Assembly (NCBI GenBank): GCA_009929735.1
Contig: RZZU01000017.1
Location: forward strand, 1 to 60,199
Reading direction: 5' to 3'
Length of the DNA stretch: 60,199 nucleotides
From: Clostridia bacterium
GTDB taxonomy: Bacteria > Bacillota > Clostridia > Lachnospirales > Anaerotignaceae
Positions within the stretch are counted from its first letter, which is position 1. The number at the start of each line of letters is the position of its first letter. Below are positions 25,317 to 33,994 of the stretch, piece by piece. A program made the translations under genes and the position numbers. The notes beneath the pieces were generated by a model. The model was not told the DNA's origin. It did no database searches and worked only from the letters and a program-made list of their open reading frames with translations.

Positions 25317-26141
25317 TTATAAACTGAAAATCCCCTCCATGTCTAAAACAAGAATTGTTGCCGCTAAATCTTGTTTTTCACCAATGTGTGAAAGTATTTG
25401 AGGACCAGAAATATTCATACAGCTAACAGGCAGATTTTTCAGTTCAAGAGTTTCGACTGCCAGAACTTCATCAACCAGCAAACCTAACAATGCATTATTT
25501 TTATCCTTCGTGACAATACACATCGTTCTGGTGTTTTCACGGAATATTTTTTTTGCATCTTCCAGCAAGCCAACAACAATATTCATATAAGTATGAGCAT
25601 CTTCCTTTAGTTGATTTTGCAGGCACTTTTCTCTTTCACAATCGTCACATTGGCGAGGGCATTCAAAAGCCAGATGAGCCGTTTCATGAAGCTTTTTGTG
25701 TGGCTCATCAATTTTTTTAAGGTGAAAAGTAATCGTCTGATTTTCTGTATGATAAGAGTCGTACCATTTGCCGAAGGCACATTTATGAGGATCGGTAGTC
25801 AAATGGAAAGCAGTGCCTTCTCTAAGACAACGCTCCATTTCTTCAACCCAATGCATATGATCCTTTTTTCGTTGCTCCAACATCTCTTCAAAAGCGGTTT
25901 GCTCCTCTTCAAGGGTTTTTAAGCCTAAAGCTGGTCTTAAATTAATGATTGGAACAACGTTTCCTCTTGAATTCATGATGCCAGGCTTAATTACAGTGCT
26001 TTCGGGCAGCAAGCTGATGGGCTGATCCAAAAGGGAAATTGACTCAACATAGGAACTATCAATGGCATATAGCTGGGTTTGCAGCTTTATGGTAAGCCAC
26101 AAATTATTTTTTTCTGTTTTTGTATCAATTTTATCCGTCAT
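25317..26141 (-). CDS. CheW-like protein with inserted CZB zinc-binding domain
   Basis: A single 274-residue chemotaxis adaptor. The first half of a CheW fold (about 14-74) has LYAIDSSYVESI and PGIMNSRGNVVPIINLRPAL. A chemoreceptor zinc-binding (CZB) domain interrupts it (about 95-205) with His97, HKCAFGKWYDSY around Cys121, and His148/His152. A cysteine cluster follows (Cys161, 165, 168, 173). The second CheW half (205-274) then resumes with LLGLLVDEVLAVETLEL. In the family, CZB binds zinc through one Cys and three His and senses oxidants or zinc. The start at 26141 is set by AGAAAGGA upstream. A longer reading would use bases of the repeat element at 26162. No other che genes are nearby. 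Confidence 0.85.
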   Translation of the reverse strand: MTDKIDTKTEKNNLWLTIKLQTQLYAIDSSYVESISLLDQPISLLPESTVIKPGIMNSRGNVVPIINLRPALGLKTLEEEQTAFEEMLEQRKKDHMHWVEEMERCLREGTAFHLTTDPHKCAFGKWYDSYHTENQTITFHLKKIDEPHKKLHETAHLAFECPRQCDDCEREKCLQNQLKEDAHTYMNIVVGLLEDAKKIFRENTRTMCIVTKDKNNALLGLLVDEVLAVETLELKNLPVSCMNISGPQILSHIGEKQDLAATILVLDMEGIFSL

Positions 26142-26161
26142 ATGCGCAGTTTCCTTTCTAA

Positions 26162-26323
26162 GGAAATGCTGATTCATTCCGTGTGCACATTTATGGCTAG
26201 GTGAATTTTCCGCTTGAACGGCGTCAAAAAGCCTGGCAATAGAGCTTCTATTGCTGCGTTTTTCCTTGCCAAACGAACAATTTCCTCAATTGCTTGCACA
26301 CCCTCCATGAAATCAGCGCTTCT
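26162..26323 (+). repeat. Dispersed element family 1, copy 2 (MITE-like)
   Basis: About 162 bp. It starts GGAAATGCTGATTCATTCC and ends CCCTCCATGAAATCAGCGCT. The reverse complement of the end begins AGCGCTGATTTCAT, making the clearest terminal inverted repeat of the three copies. The central GCAATAGA-GCT-TCTATTGC hairpin is perfect. It lies about 20 bases upstream of the CheW-CZB start and so may have replaced that gene's promoter. Confidence 0.78.
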
Positions 26324-26393
26324 CTAAATAATGGTAAGGTTTTGTTTGGTTCAATAGTACAACAATATCCCTATTTTTTCAACCTTAATATTT

Positions 26394-26499
26394 GGGTAAC
26401 ACCGTACAATTCCCAACTTGTGTTTTGCGTACTTATCTGATTGCATCCTTTTTGTAAGCCTGCACGTCTGGATATGCAGAAATAAGCGGTATTGTCTTA
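26394..26499 (+). repeat. Dispersed element family 2, short copy
   Basis: GGGTAACACCGTACAATTCC begins a segment similar over about 72 bases to 31446-31520, up to AGCCTGCAC. It then jumps to the far end (TGCAGAAATAAGCGGTATTG), lacking about 70 internal bases of the longer copy. The ends form imperfect inverted repeats (AACACCG..CAATT and AATACCGCTTATT). No coding content. Confidence 0.65.
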
Positions 26500-26604
26500 T
26501 GCCTTAATGCTGTATACTGTTTTCGTTAAAACAGACAATCAGATGGATTTTTTAGAATTTTGGATGGAAAAGTTCAGGCTTTTAGACATTTTGTAAAAAG
26601 ATGC

Positions 26605-26633
26605 TTGACAAATTTGGCGAAATTGACTAAAAT
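26605..26633 (+). promoter_or_regulatory. valS promoter
   Basis: TTGACA (26605-26610), a 17-base spacer and TAAAAT (26628-26633): a near-consensus sigma-A promoter just before the T-box leader. Confidence 0.75.
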
Positions 26634-26649
26634 CTTGTGATATAGAAAC

Positions 26650-26895
26650 TGCGAAAGACAGTGAAAAAGAGGAGTATGTATCTGATCATTGGCAGAGAGA
26701 AAGGGTCATCGGCTGTAAGCCCTTTTCAAGTTAGGATACAGAAGGTAGCTTTTGAGTTGTTTTGCTGAAGGAATATTTCTGTGTAGGCAAAAACGGTTGA
26801 CCCCGTTACCGGTTATCAAGTGTCTGTCCATTTGGACAGAAATAAAGGTGGTACCGCGAGCTTTCGTCCTTTTTCAGGATGAACGCTTTTTTTTG
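26650..26895 (+). ncRNA. T-box riboswitch (valine)
   Basis: The leader carries the T-box core AAAGGTGGTACCGCG (26844-26858). It is followed by a terminator with TTTCGTCC and GGATGAA arms and eight T residues. Upstream, the Stem I region holds GGAGTATGTATC on one side and GGATACAGAAGGTAGC on the other. The likely specifier is GTA at 26745-26747, a valine codon. Uncharged tRNA-Val would pair with the specifier and with TGGT in the T-box to prevent termination. It precedes valS with a 267-base gap that holds no other recognisable feature. Confidence 0.92.
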
Positions 26896-27162
26896 TTATC
26901 GGATTTCAGTCGTTGTGCAACTTTGCAGTGATAAGATTAAAAATTCCGTCATTAGGGATAATTAGGATTGGAAATCAGCTTTAGGAACCAATGGTCTTTG
27001 TTTTTTGAAAATTGTTTCATTCTTTGGATACAACGAGTATAGTTCTACCTTTTTAGAATGAAATATGCGCTTGTAATCAAGAACTATTTTAAAAAGCAAA
27101 ATTATTTTTTCCGCAAGTTTGAGAAAAGGCATACTTAAGAAAACAATAGGAGGAGAGCGTTT

Positions 27163-29796
27163 ATGAAGGAATTAGCTAAGAGTTATGATCCGTCAATCGT
27201 AGAAGAAAGACTTTACGAGAAGTGGATGGAAAAAAAATATTTTCACACAGAGGTTGACAAAAGCAAAAAACCTTTCTGTATCGTTATGCCGCCCCCCAAT
27301 ATTACAGGGCAGCTGCATATGGGACACGCATTGGATAATACCATGCAGGACATATTAATTCGCTGGAAAAGAATGGCTGGATTTAACGCATTATGGGTTC
27401 CCGGCATTGACCATGCAAGTATTTCCACCGAGTTGAAGGTTGTTCAGAAAATGGCGTCTGAGGGCTTAACGAAGAGCGATGTTGGCCGTGAAGGGTTCTT
27501 GGATCGTGCTTGGGAATGGAAGGAAGAATACGGCGGTATTATTTTGAATCAGCTGCGTAAATTGGGCTGCTCCTGCGATTGGGACAGAGTTCGTTTTACC
27601 ATGGACGAGGGTTGTTCTGACGCTGTATTGGAAACTTTTTGCCGTTTATACGAAAAGGGCTATATTTATCGTGGAGAAAAGATTATCAACTGGTGCCCGA
27701 AATGTCAGACGACTATTTCTGATGCAGAAGTAAACCATATTGATACAGCAGGGCATTTTTATCACATTGATTATCCCATTGTTGGTTCTGATGAAAAGCT
27801 GCGTTTGGCAACAACCAGACCAGAAACAATGCTGGGAGATACGGCTGTTGCCGTTCATCCTGAGGATGAAAGGTATCAGCACTTAATTGGAAAGAAATGT
27901 ATTTTGCCTTTGGTGAACAAGGAAATTCCGATTATTGCTGATGAATATGTTGAACGTGAATTCGGCACAGGTGTTGTTAAAATTACACCTGCCCATGACC
28001 CGAATGACTTTGAGGTTGGTTTGCGTCATGATTTACCTTGTATCAGCGTTATGAATGACGATGGCACCATGAATAAATTAGCAGGCGAATATGAAGGTAT
28101 GGATCGATATGAATGCAGAGATGCAATTATTGCGAAGTTGAAGGAAGAAGGCTATTTGGTTCGTATTGAGGATATAACCCATGCTGTTGGTTGTCACGAA
28201 CGCTGCAACGTTCCCATTGAGCCTATGATTAAATTGCAGTGGTTTGTTAAAATGGATGAAATGGCAAAGCCTGCTATGGAAGTATATCAAAACCAGCAAT
28301 TGCGCATTGTGCCTGATCGTTTTGGTAAGGTTTATATGCACTGGCTGGAAAATATCCGTGACTGGTGTATCTCCCGTCAGCTTTGGTGGGGTCACCGTAT
28401 TCCTGCATATTACTGCGCAGACTGCGGACATATTACCGTAAGCAAGCACACACCCGACAAATGTGAGAAGTGCGGTTCTGCAAAAATTAAGCAGGATGAG
28501 GATACCTTGGATACATGGTTCAGCTCCGCTTTATGGCCCTTTTCTACATTGGGCTGGCCTGAAAACACCGAGGAAATGCAGCAGTTCTACCCTACAAGCA
28601 CGTTGGTAACAGGGTATGACATTATCTTCTTCTGGGTTATCAGGATGGTATTCAGCGGTTTGGAACAAATTGGGGAAATACCTTTTCATGATGTATTGAT
28701 TCATGGCTTGATTCGTGATGATCAGGGACGTAAGTTCTCCAAATCCTTGGGCAACGGCATTGATCCCTTGGAGGTTATTGCAAACTACGGTGCCGACCCT
28801 CTGCGTTTGATGTTGATTACAGGGAACGCTCCCGGTAACGATATGCGTTTTTATTGGGAAAGACTGGATAATTGCAGAAACTTCTGCAACAAAATTTGGA
28901 ATGCAACCCGTTTTGTGATGATGAATATGGATGAAAAGGTTGAAACAAAGCTATTGATGCTGACCTCCGCAGACAAATGGATTATTTCCAAGGTAAACAC
29001 TCTGGCGAAAGAAGTTGCTGACAACATGGAGCATTACGAATTGGCGTTGGCGGCGCAGAAGGTTTATGATTTCCTTTGGGATGAATTCTGCGACTGGTAT
29101 ATTGAAATGGTTAAGCCACGTTTGTACAACAAGGAAGACCAAACAAGAGAAGCGGCTCTTTGGACATTGAAAACTGTATTGATTAACGCCATAAAGCTGT
29201 TGCATCCATTTATGCCTTTTATTACAGAGGAGTTATTTTTGCATATTCAGGATATGGAGGAAAGCATTATGATTTCCGAGTGGCCTGTATATAAGGAAGA
29301 ATGGAATTACAAAGAAAATGAAACTGAAATTGACACAATCAAAGAAGCGGTTCGTAATATCCGTAATATCCGCGCGGAAATGAACGTTGCGCCTTCTAAA
29401 AAGGTTCAGGTTTATGTTGTGTCTGAAAATGAAGAAATTTGCCATATTTTTGAACACGCAAAAGTATTCTTTAAAACATTGGCATATGCCAGCGAGATTA
29501 TGGTACAAAGCAACCGTGATGGCATTGACGAGGACGCTGTATCAGTGGTAATTTCCAATGCAACCATCTATATGCCTTTGGCCGAGCTGGTTGATATTTC
29601 CAAGGAAATGGAGCGTCTGGAAAAAGAACGTGAAAAGATGCTTATGGAAATTGAACGTGTTGAGAAAAAGCTTGCAAATCAAGGCTTTGTTGCAAAAGCA
29701 CCACAGTCTTTGATTGACGAAGAAAAAGCAAAGGGAGAAAAATATAAAGCAATTCTGGCTCAGATTGAGGAACGTTTGGCGCAGATGAGACAATAA
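27163..29796 (+). CDS. valS: Valyl-tRNA synthetase
   Basis: Class I synthetase of 877 residues charging tRNA-Val. It carries the HIGH-type PPPNITGQLHMGHALDNTM, the CP1 editing domain (TTRPETMLGDTAVAVHPED), zinc-binding cysteines in YYCADCGHIT and CEKCG, and the KMSKS-type KFSKSLGNGIDP. It ends in a coiled-coil arm (from about 815, MERLEKEREKM) that binds tRNA. The start is ATG 27163 with AGGAGGAGAG upstream. It is controlled by the T-box leader. Confidence 0.97.
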   Translation: MKELAKSYDPSIVEERLYEKWMEKKYFHTEVDKSKKPFCIVMPPPNITGQLHMGHALDNTMQDILIRWKRMAGFNALWVPGIDHASISTELKVVQKMASEGLTKSDVGREGFLDRAWEWKEEYGGIILNQLRKLGCSCDWDRVRFTMDEGCSDAVLETFCRLYEKGYIYRGEKIINWCPKCQTTISDAEVNHIDTAGHFYHIDYPIVGSDEKLRLATTRPETMLGDTAVAVHPEDERYQHLIGKKCILPLVNKEIPIIADEYVEREFGTGVVKITPAHDPNDFEVGLRHDLPCISVMNDDGTMNKLAGEYEGMDRYECRDAIIAKLKEEGYLVRIEDITHAVGCHERCNVPIEPMIKLQWFVKMDEMAKPAMEVYQNQQLRIVPDRFGKVYMHWLENIRDWCISRQLWWGHRIPAYYCADCGHITVSKHTPDKCEKCGSAKIKQDEDTLDTWFSSALWPFSTLGWPENTEEMQQFYPTSTLVTGYDIIFFWVIRMVFSGLEQIGEIPFHDVLIHGLIRDDQGRKFSKSLGNGIDPLEVIANYGADPLRLMLITGNAPGNDMRFYWERLDNCRNFCNKIWNATRFVMMNMDEKVETKLLMLTSADKWIISKVNTLAKEVADNMEHYELALAAQKVYDFLWDEFCDWYIEMVKPRLYNKEDQTREAALWTLKTVLINAIKLLHPFMPFITEELFLHIQDMEESIMISEWPVYKEEWNYKENETEIDTIKEAVRNIRNIRAEMNVAPSKKVQVYVVSENEEICHIFEHAKVFFKTLAYASEIMVQSNRDGIDEDAVSVVISNATIYMPLAELVDISKEMERLEKEREKMLMEIERVEKKLANQGFVAKAPQSLIDEEKAKGEKYKAILAQIEERLAQMRQ

Positions 29797-29968
29797 AAAT
29801 TATGAAATTTGACAATGAAGCAATTAAGAATGGATTCATAGCTGTTGGATATGACATGGAAAGATTTTTTTAAACTGATTTATGCTTTGAAACGAAGATG
29901 GTTCGTTTGACTGAGATCAGGTATTCTGCCATCCATTTTGAATCAGCTTGCGTGATTTAACAAAAAGA

Positions 29969-30031
29969 AACCTCCTATGTTGGAATTGATGAGTCTGCCA
30001 AGACTCAAGAAACATAGGAGGTTCTTTTTTT
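29969..30031 (+). terminator. valS terminator
   Basis: AACCTCCTATGTT and AACATAGGAGGTT form an exact 13-bp stem, with an inner GAGTCT/AGACTC stem, followed by CTTTTTTTTCT. The rest of the 318-base gap before the next gene holds only the hairpin at 30073. Confidence 0.82.
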
Positions 30032-30072
30032 CTACCCTTTATTGCAGGGGTTGCAATGAAGGATGCAAAAAT

Positions 30073-30091
30073 CCCCGACTGTAAGTCGGGG
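30073..30091 (-). terminator. Terminator of the Cys-rich gene
   Basis: CCCCGACT-GTA-AGTCGGGG is a perfect 8-bp stem. On the minus strand it is followed by ATTTTTGC, so it fits the gene at 30115-31164. Confidence 0.7.
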
Positions 30092-30114
30092 AAGGGATAA
30101 AAAAGAATAATTTG

Positions 30115-31164
30115 TTATCTGCAGCCTGATCTGTTGTTGCATCCGCAGGTATTGTTGCAAGCATTGTTGCAAGCATTGTTGCAAGCATTGTTGCAAGCAT
30201 TGTTGCAGGCGTTATTGCAGGCGTTATTGCAATTGTTTTCAAATTCACAGTCTGGAGAGCTGTACCCCGGACCAAATGCACAACAGGATTTGTGCTCCTC
30301 AGAAGGGGAGAACATATCCCAAGGGAAACTCAAAGCTTCGAAGTTTGCGCAAGGGTCGTTGTTGGAAAGAGGCGGAATGCAGGCTTCGGGTAAGCATTTG
30401 CCTGCGGATTCAACCAACATATTTACGGTACGGTACAATTGAACAATTGTAAACAGGCCGATTGTTACATTTACAGCAACAGGTCCGCCCATTGTCATGT
30501 CACCGCAGCCACAGTCGCCGCAACCGCAGTCACATCCACAACTGCAAGCACTTACGCATCCACAGCCGCATCCACAGCCACAGCCACAGGAAGGATACTT
30601 TAACTCTGCAGCTAAGGCGAGAGCGTTGCCTTCAGCGATACAGTAAGGGCCGCCGTCGGAGCTTCCGCAGCAGCTGAACTGGTCATTTACAGTTGTAACA
30701 GATGTTCCATTAGAGCCAAAAAGTGTTAATTTTAAGGTATAACTGTTTGTAGCATCCTTACATCCGATGAAACAGCCGTCAGAGCGACGGAATTCCAAGG
30801 TATATTCGAAAACATACTTCAGTTCGATGTCCCAGCAGCCACTTTGCAAAGGGCTGGGTGTCTTGCGGATAATCTCGATTTTCGTAAGTTCCAAATGCTT
30901 GATGATAACATCGGTTGCGTTGCAAGGGGGAATGATAATGTCACCCTCACAAAGCATTTCATTGCAGTTGGGAACATGATTTCTTGCAGCTCTTGCAGGT
31001 CCTAAAATATCAGGCGATAAGCATTTCTGAATACGGCATTGGTCGAAGATTTTTTGCGCGATGATACATGCTTCGCCGCTTCCTGCATTGGAGCCACAGC
31101 CACAGCCACAGCCACAATTTCTTGCACTGAGATGGGTATTGTTATCAAATTCAAAAGCTCCCAT
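30115..31164 (-). CDS. Cysteine-rich repeat protein, possible spore-surface protein
   Basis: 349 residues with three cysteine-dense zones: an early NCGCGCGCG, a middle SCGCGCGCGCGCVSACSCGC followed by DCGCGDCGCGD, and a C-terminal tandem run of NNACNNAC ending near CGCNNRSGCR. Between them are ordinary globular stretches (IIAQKIFDQCRIQKCLSPDI, then LGPARAARNH) and a probable beta-rich domain. There is no signal peptide. I do not recognise a named family. Cys-rich proteins of this style are known from the spore coat and exosporium of Clostridia, where they cross-link. The sigma-K-like promoter upstream supports that, but it is an inference. ATG 31164 follows AAAGGAGG at seven bases. Confidence 0.75.
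   Translation of the reverse strand: MGAFEFDNNTHLSARNCGCGCGCGSNAGSGEACIIAQKIFDQCRIQKCLSPDILGPARAARNHVPNCNEMLCEGDIIIPPCNATDVIIKHLELTKIEIIRKTPSPLQSGCWDIELKYVFEYTLEFRRSDGCFIGCKDATNSYTLKLTLFGSNGTSVTTVNDQFSCCGSSDGGPYCIAEGNALALAAELKYPSCGCGCGCGCGCVSACSCGCDCGCGDCGCGDMTMGGPVAVNVTIGLFTIVQLYRTVNMLVESAGKCLPEACIPPLSNNDPCANFEALSFPWDMFSPSEEHKSCCAFGPGYSSPDCEFENNCNNACNNACNNACNNACNNACNNACNNTCGCNNRSGCR
30151..30234 (-). repeat. 12-bp tandem repeats encoding the NNAC run
   Basis: Seven consecutive 12-bp units fill the C-terminal coding part of the Cys-rich gene. The first four on the plus strand are exact ATTGTTGCAAGC, the fifth differs at one base, and the last two are GTTATTGCAGGC-type variants. Each unit encodes Asn-Asn-Ala-Cys or a close variant. 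The identical units make slippage and copy-number variation likely without frameshift. Confidence 0.85.
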
Positions 31165-31200
31165 AAGATTGCCTCCTTTGAGTTGTTTGGTGTTCTTATA

Positions 31201-31228
31201 TATAGTATGTAAAGGTCGAAAATGGGTG
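31201..31228 (-). promoter_or_regulatory. Possible sigma-K-type promoter of the Cys-rich gene
   Basis: On the minus strand, CACC (31225-31228), a 15-base spacer and CATACTATA (31201-31209) resemble the sigma-K consensus (mACm, about 16 bases, CATAnnnTA). It lies about 37 bases before the gene start. The spacer is one base short of the consensus. Confidence 0.4.
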
Positions 31229-31445
31229 ATAGTGGTAAAACAAATATATTGACGGTTTTTTTGGATTGTGTGTTAATTGTTGGAAGAATTAACGGCATTT
31301 CCTGAATGTGCAATTGTTTTTTTATCTATTTTTCCAAGTTCTTTTTTGTGGATTAGAATGGTATACTCTGGTTATACTCAATTTACAGGGCTTGCATTTT
31401 TTAGTACTTAATGATTAGGCAAGAAGAATCACCTTGAGCAAGGGT

Positions 31446-31621
31446 AAGGCAACACCGCACAATTCCCAGCTGATGCTTTACGCACCCATCTGTTTGCATC
31501 TTTTCCGTCAGCCTGCACAAAAATGCTCACCAATACATCCAGTATTCGCTGTGCTTTTTGTTTTGTCTGACGAAAAATCCGACTGCAATGTGGGTACGCA
31601 GAATTATGCGGTATCGCTTTA
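31446..31621 (+). repeat. Dispersed element family 2, long copy
   Basis: About 176 bp beginning AAGGCAACACCGCACAATTC. It ends GAATTATGCGGTATCGCTTT, whose reverse complement (AAAGCGATACCGCATAATTC) matches the start at most positions, so the element has terminal inverted repeats of about 20 bp. It is similar to the shorter copy at 26394. No coding content. It lies 100 bases upstream of glyA, below a possible -10 box (TATACT, 31362-31367). Confidence 0.7.
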
Positions 31622-31721
31622 AGAAAATGAGGTTTCTTGCGTAGAAAGCGACGTTTCTTGGGGATAAAATCTACTGCAATTACTGTAAAGAAACGTAGGG
31701 AGATGAATAGGAGGAAAACTG

Positions 31722-32963
31722 ATGGGTTTAAATTTTGATGAAATCAAAAATGTTGATGCAGAAGTAGCAAAGGCGATTGAGGCTGAACTTGTACGCCAGC
31801 AGCACAATATCGAACTAATTGCGTCGGAAAACATTGTTTCCAAGGCGGTGATGCTGACAATGGGCACTCCGTTGACAAACAAATATGCAGAAGGCTATCC
31901 TGCAAAGCGTTATTATGGCGGCTGCGAAAAGGTTGATATTGTTGAGAATTTAGCAAGAGATAGGGCGAAGGAGCTTTTTGGCTGCGATCATGCGAATGTA
32001 CAGCCACACAGCGGTTCACAGGCAAATCAAGCGGTTTATTTTGCAATGCTGCAATATGGCGATACGGTTATGGGTATGAATTTAGACCACGGCGGTCATT
32101 TAACCCATGGCAGCCCAGTGAACCTTTCGGGGAAATATTTTAACTTTGTTCCCTATGGTGTGGACGATAATGGATTTATCGATTATGAAGCGTTTCGCAG
32201 CAAAGCTTTAGAAGTTAAGCCCAAAATGATTGTTGCCGGCGCAAGTGCTTATGCAAGAACCATTGATTTTGAATTTATGGGGAATGTTGCAAAAGAAGTT
32301 GGTGCATATTTTATGGTAGATATTGCTCATATTGCTGGGCTGGTTGCCGCAGGCTTGCATCCGTCACCTGTGCCTCATGCTGATTTTGTTACAACAACAA
32401 CACATAAAACATTGCGTGGCCCTCGTGGCGGGATGATTATGTGTAAGGCAGAGTATGCACAAAAAATAGATAAGGCAATTTTCCCCGGAATTCAAGGTGG
32501 CCCATTGATGCACACCATTGCCTCCAAGGCGGTATGCTTTAAAGAAGCTTTGCAGCCTTCCTACAAGCAATATATTGCACAGGTTGTTAAAAATGCAAAG
32601 GTTTTGGCTGAAAGCTTGAAAGAAAACGGTGTGGATATTGTTTCCGACGGTACCGATAACCATTTAATGCTGCTTGATTTACGAGGACTGAATATTACTG
32701 GCAAAGAAGCAGAAAAAATATTGGATGAGGTTGGTATCACGGTTAATAAAAATACCATTCCCAACGATCCTCAATCTCCTTTTGTAACCAGTGGTATCCG
32801 TATTGGTACCCCTGCGATTACTTCAAGAGGTATGGTTGAGGAGGATATGAAGGAAATTGCCGAAGTCATTGCCCTGGTATTGAAGGATTTTGAGGGAACG
32901 CAGGAAGTAGCTAAAAAGCGTGTCAGAGCGTTAACAGATAAATATCCGATTTATGAAGATTAA
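31722..32963 (+). CDS. glyA: Serine hydroxymethyltransferase
   Basis: PLP enzyme that interconverts serine and glycine with tetrahydrofolate, supplying one-carbon units. The 413 residues have [51 protein letters not shown] and [14 protein letters not shown] with the PLP lysine. ATG 31722 follows AGGAGG. It is a single-gene unit with its own terminator. The glycine riboswitch elsewhere in the window concerns the same metabolite. Confidence 0.97.
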   Translation: MGLNFDEIKNVDAEVAKAIEAELVRQQHNIELIASENIVSKAVMLTMGTPLTNKYAEGYPAKRYYGGCEKVDIVENLARDRAKELFGCDHANVQPHSGSQANQAVYFAMLQYGDTVMGMNLDHGGHLTHGSPVNLSGKYFNFVPYGVDDNGFIDYEAFRSKALEVKPKMIVAGASAYARTIDFEFMGNVAKEVGAYFMVDIAHIAGLVAAGLHPSPVPHADFVTTTTHKTLRGPRGGMIMCKAEYAQKIDKAIFPGIQGGPLMHTIASKAVCFKEALQPSYKQYIAQVVKNAKVLAESLKENGVDIVSDGTDNHLMLLDLRGLNITGKEAEKILDEVGITVNKNTIPNDPQSPFVTSGIRIGTPAITSRGMVEEDMKEIAEVIALVLKDFEGTQEVAKKRVRALTDKYPIYED

Positions 32964-32979
32964 TTTTTACTGATAGAAC

Positions 32980-33012
32980 AAGTCCCCTCGTCGTATTTGA
33001 CGTAGGGGACTT
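32980..33012 (+). terminator. glyA terminator
   Basis: AAGTCCCC-T-CGTC pairs with GACG-TA-GGGGACTT. The T-run is weak (TTTGCTTG). The remaining bases to 33229 hold only a short GCTTGTTG/CAGCAAGC hairpin near 33138 and nothing else I recognise. Confidence 0.6.
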
Positions 33013-33229
33013 TGCTTGTATTGATGGAAATGAGGCACCCACTAAGGAATATGCGGTTTACAAAAAAACTTTTACACAAAAGGCTTGGCAAGCTGTTTTT
33101 TCAAGGGGGAATTTGCACGTTAACACGCTTTTGATGCTTGTTGCAGGCAGCAAGCTGTGAGGATATAACGAAAAGTCGATATTCATTTTATAAAAAAGCG
33201 AAAGGTAGCTTTTTAAACATAGGGATTTT

Positions 33230-33258
33230 TTGCATTTACAAATATTGTATGCTATTAT
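33230..33258 (+). promoter_or_regulatory. Promoter of the YbaK-type gene
   Basis: TTGCAT (33230-33235), a 17-base spacer and TATTAT (33253-33258), about 33 bases before the ATG. Confidence 0.55.
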
Positions 33259-33290
33259 AGCGTGAGACGAGAGAGAAAGAGGGGAAAATA

Positions 33291-33785
33291 ATGTACGATA
33301 AAGAACAAGTCAGAAAGCTGTTGGATGAAAAAGGGATTGCTTATGAATGGATAGACCATGAAGCAGCATTTACCATTGAGGATATGGTTCGTTTGGGGCT
33401 GGATACAAACTTAGACGTTGCAAAAAATCTTTTTTTGCGAGACGATAAAGGCGTGAACCATTATCTCATTGTCGTACGGGCGGATAAAAAAGTTAATTTA
33501 AAAAATTTCGGGAAAATGTTTACTTTAAATAGGCTTTCTTTTGCATCAGAAGAGCGGTTGGGAAAATATTTGGGGCTGAAAAAGGGAGCGGTTACACCTT
33601 TGGGGATTCTCAATGATACAGAAAAAAAGGTGAAGGTTTATTTTGATCAAGATTTCATGGAGATGGAGAAGATTGGCGTTCATCCAAATGACAATACTGC
33701 ATCCGTCTATTTATCGGTAAAAACCCTTTTAAACATCATAAGGGAGCATGGCAATGAACTGGAAGTGGTTGAGATTCCAAATTGA
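33291..33785 (+). CDS. YbaK/ProX-type aminoacyl-tRNA deacylase
   Basis: A 164-residue single-domain protein of the YbaK/EbsC/ProX editing family, which hydrolyses mischarged Ala- or Cys-tRNA-Pro in trans. It shows the N-terminal helix YDKEQVRKLLDEKGIAYEW, then AKNLFLRDDKG, YLIVVRADKKVNLKNF, LGLKKGAVTPLGI and the late IGVHPNDNTASVYLS. The conserved Lys of the family is probably the one in RADKKVN. ATG follows AAAGAGGGG. Single gene with its own promoter. Confidence 0.88.
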   Translation: MYDKEQVRKLLDEKGIAYEWIDHEAAFTIEDMVRLGLDTNLDVAKNLFLRDDKGVNHYLIVVRADKKVNLKNFGKMFTLNRLSFASEERLGKYLGLKKGAVTPLGILNDTEKKVKVYFDQDFMEMEKIGVHPNDNTASVYLSVKTLLNIIREHGNELEVVEIPN

Positions 33786-33920
33786 AGCCAGAGTGAGGGG
33801 TATCGTTTTTTTGCGGATGGATGTTGAATTGCCTTTTTTTGATGCCTAGCAGTCAACTTTTTTATATGATTTAGGCACGAATTAAAAATGACTGATATGA
33901 TTGACTTAAGAAAAAATTCG

Positions 33921-33949
33921 TTGAGCCAGTGGCATTTCTATGTTATACT
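33921..33949 (+). promoter_or_regulatory. Promoter of the miaB-mutSL unit
   Basis: TTGAGC (33921-33926), a 17-base spacer and TATACT (33944-33949), 45 bases before miaB. Confidence 0.6.
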
Positions 33950-33994
33950 AAAAAACAGTGGATTTACCCACAATAGCATGGAAAGGGAAGAGCT

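Noticed and set aside
30151..30234. 12-bp tandem array as a CRISPR-like repeat
   Set aside because: Units are contiguous with no spacers and lie inside a coding sequence.
30134..30677. Leu/Gln-rich and His-rich frames on the plus strand opposite the Cys-rich gene
   Set aside because: They are antisense readings of the 12-bp and Cys-Gly codon repeats. Only the minus-strand gene has a ribosome binding site and terminator.
32964..33229. Possible further dispersed repeat after glyA
   Set aside because: Only a short hairpin and low-complexity sequence, with no match to the two repeat families in this window.
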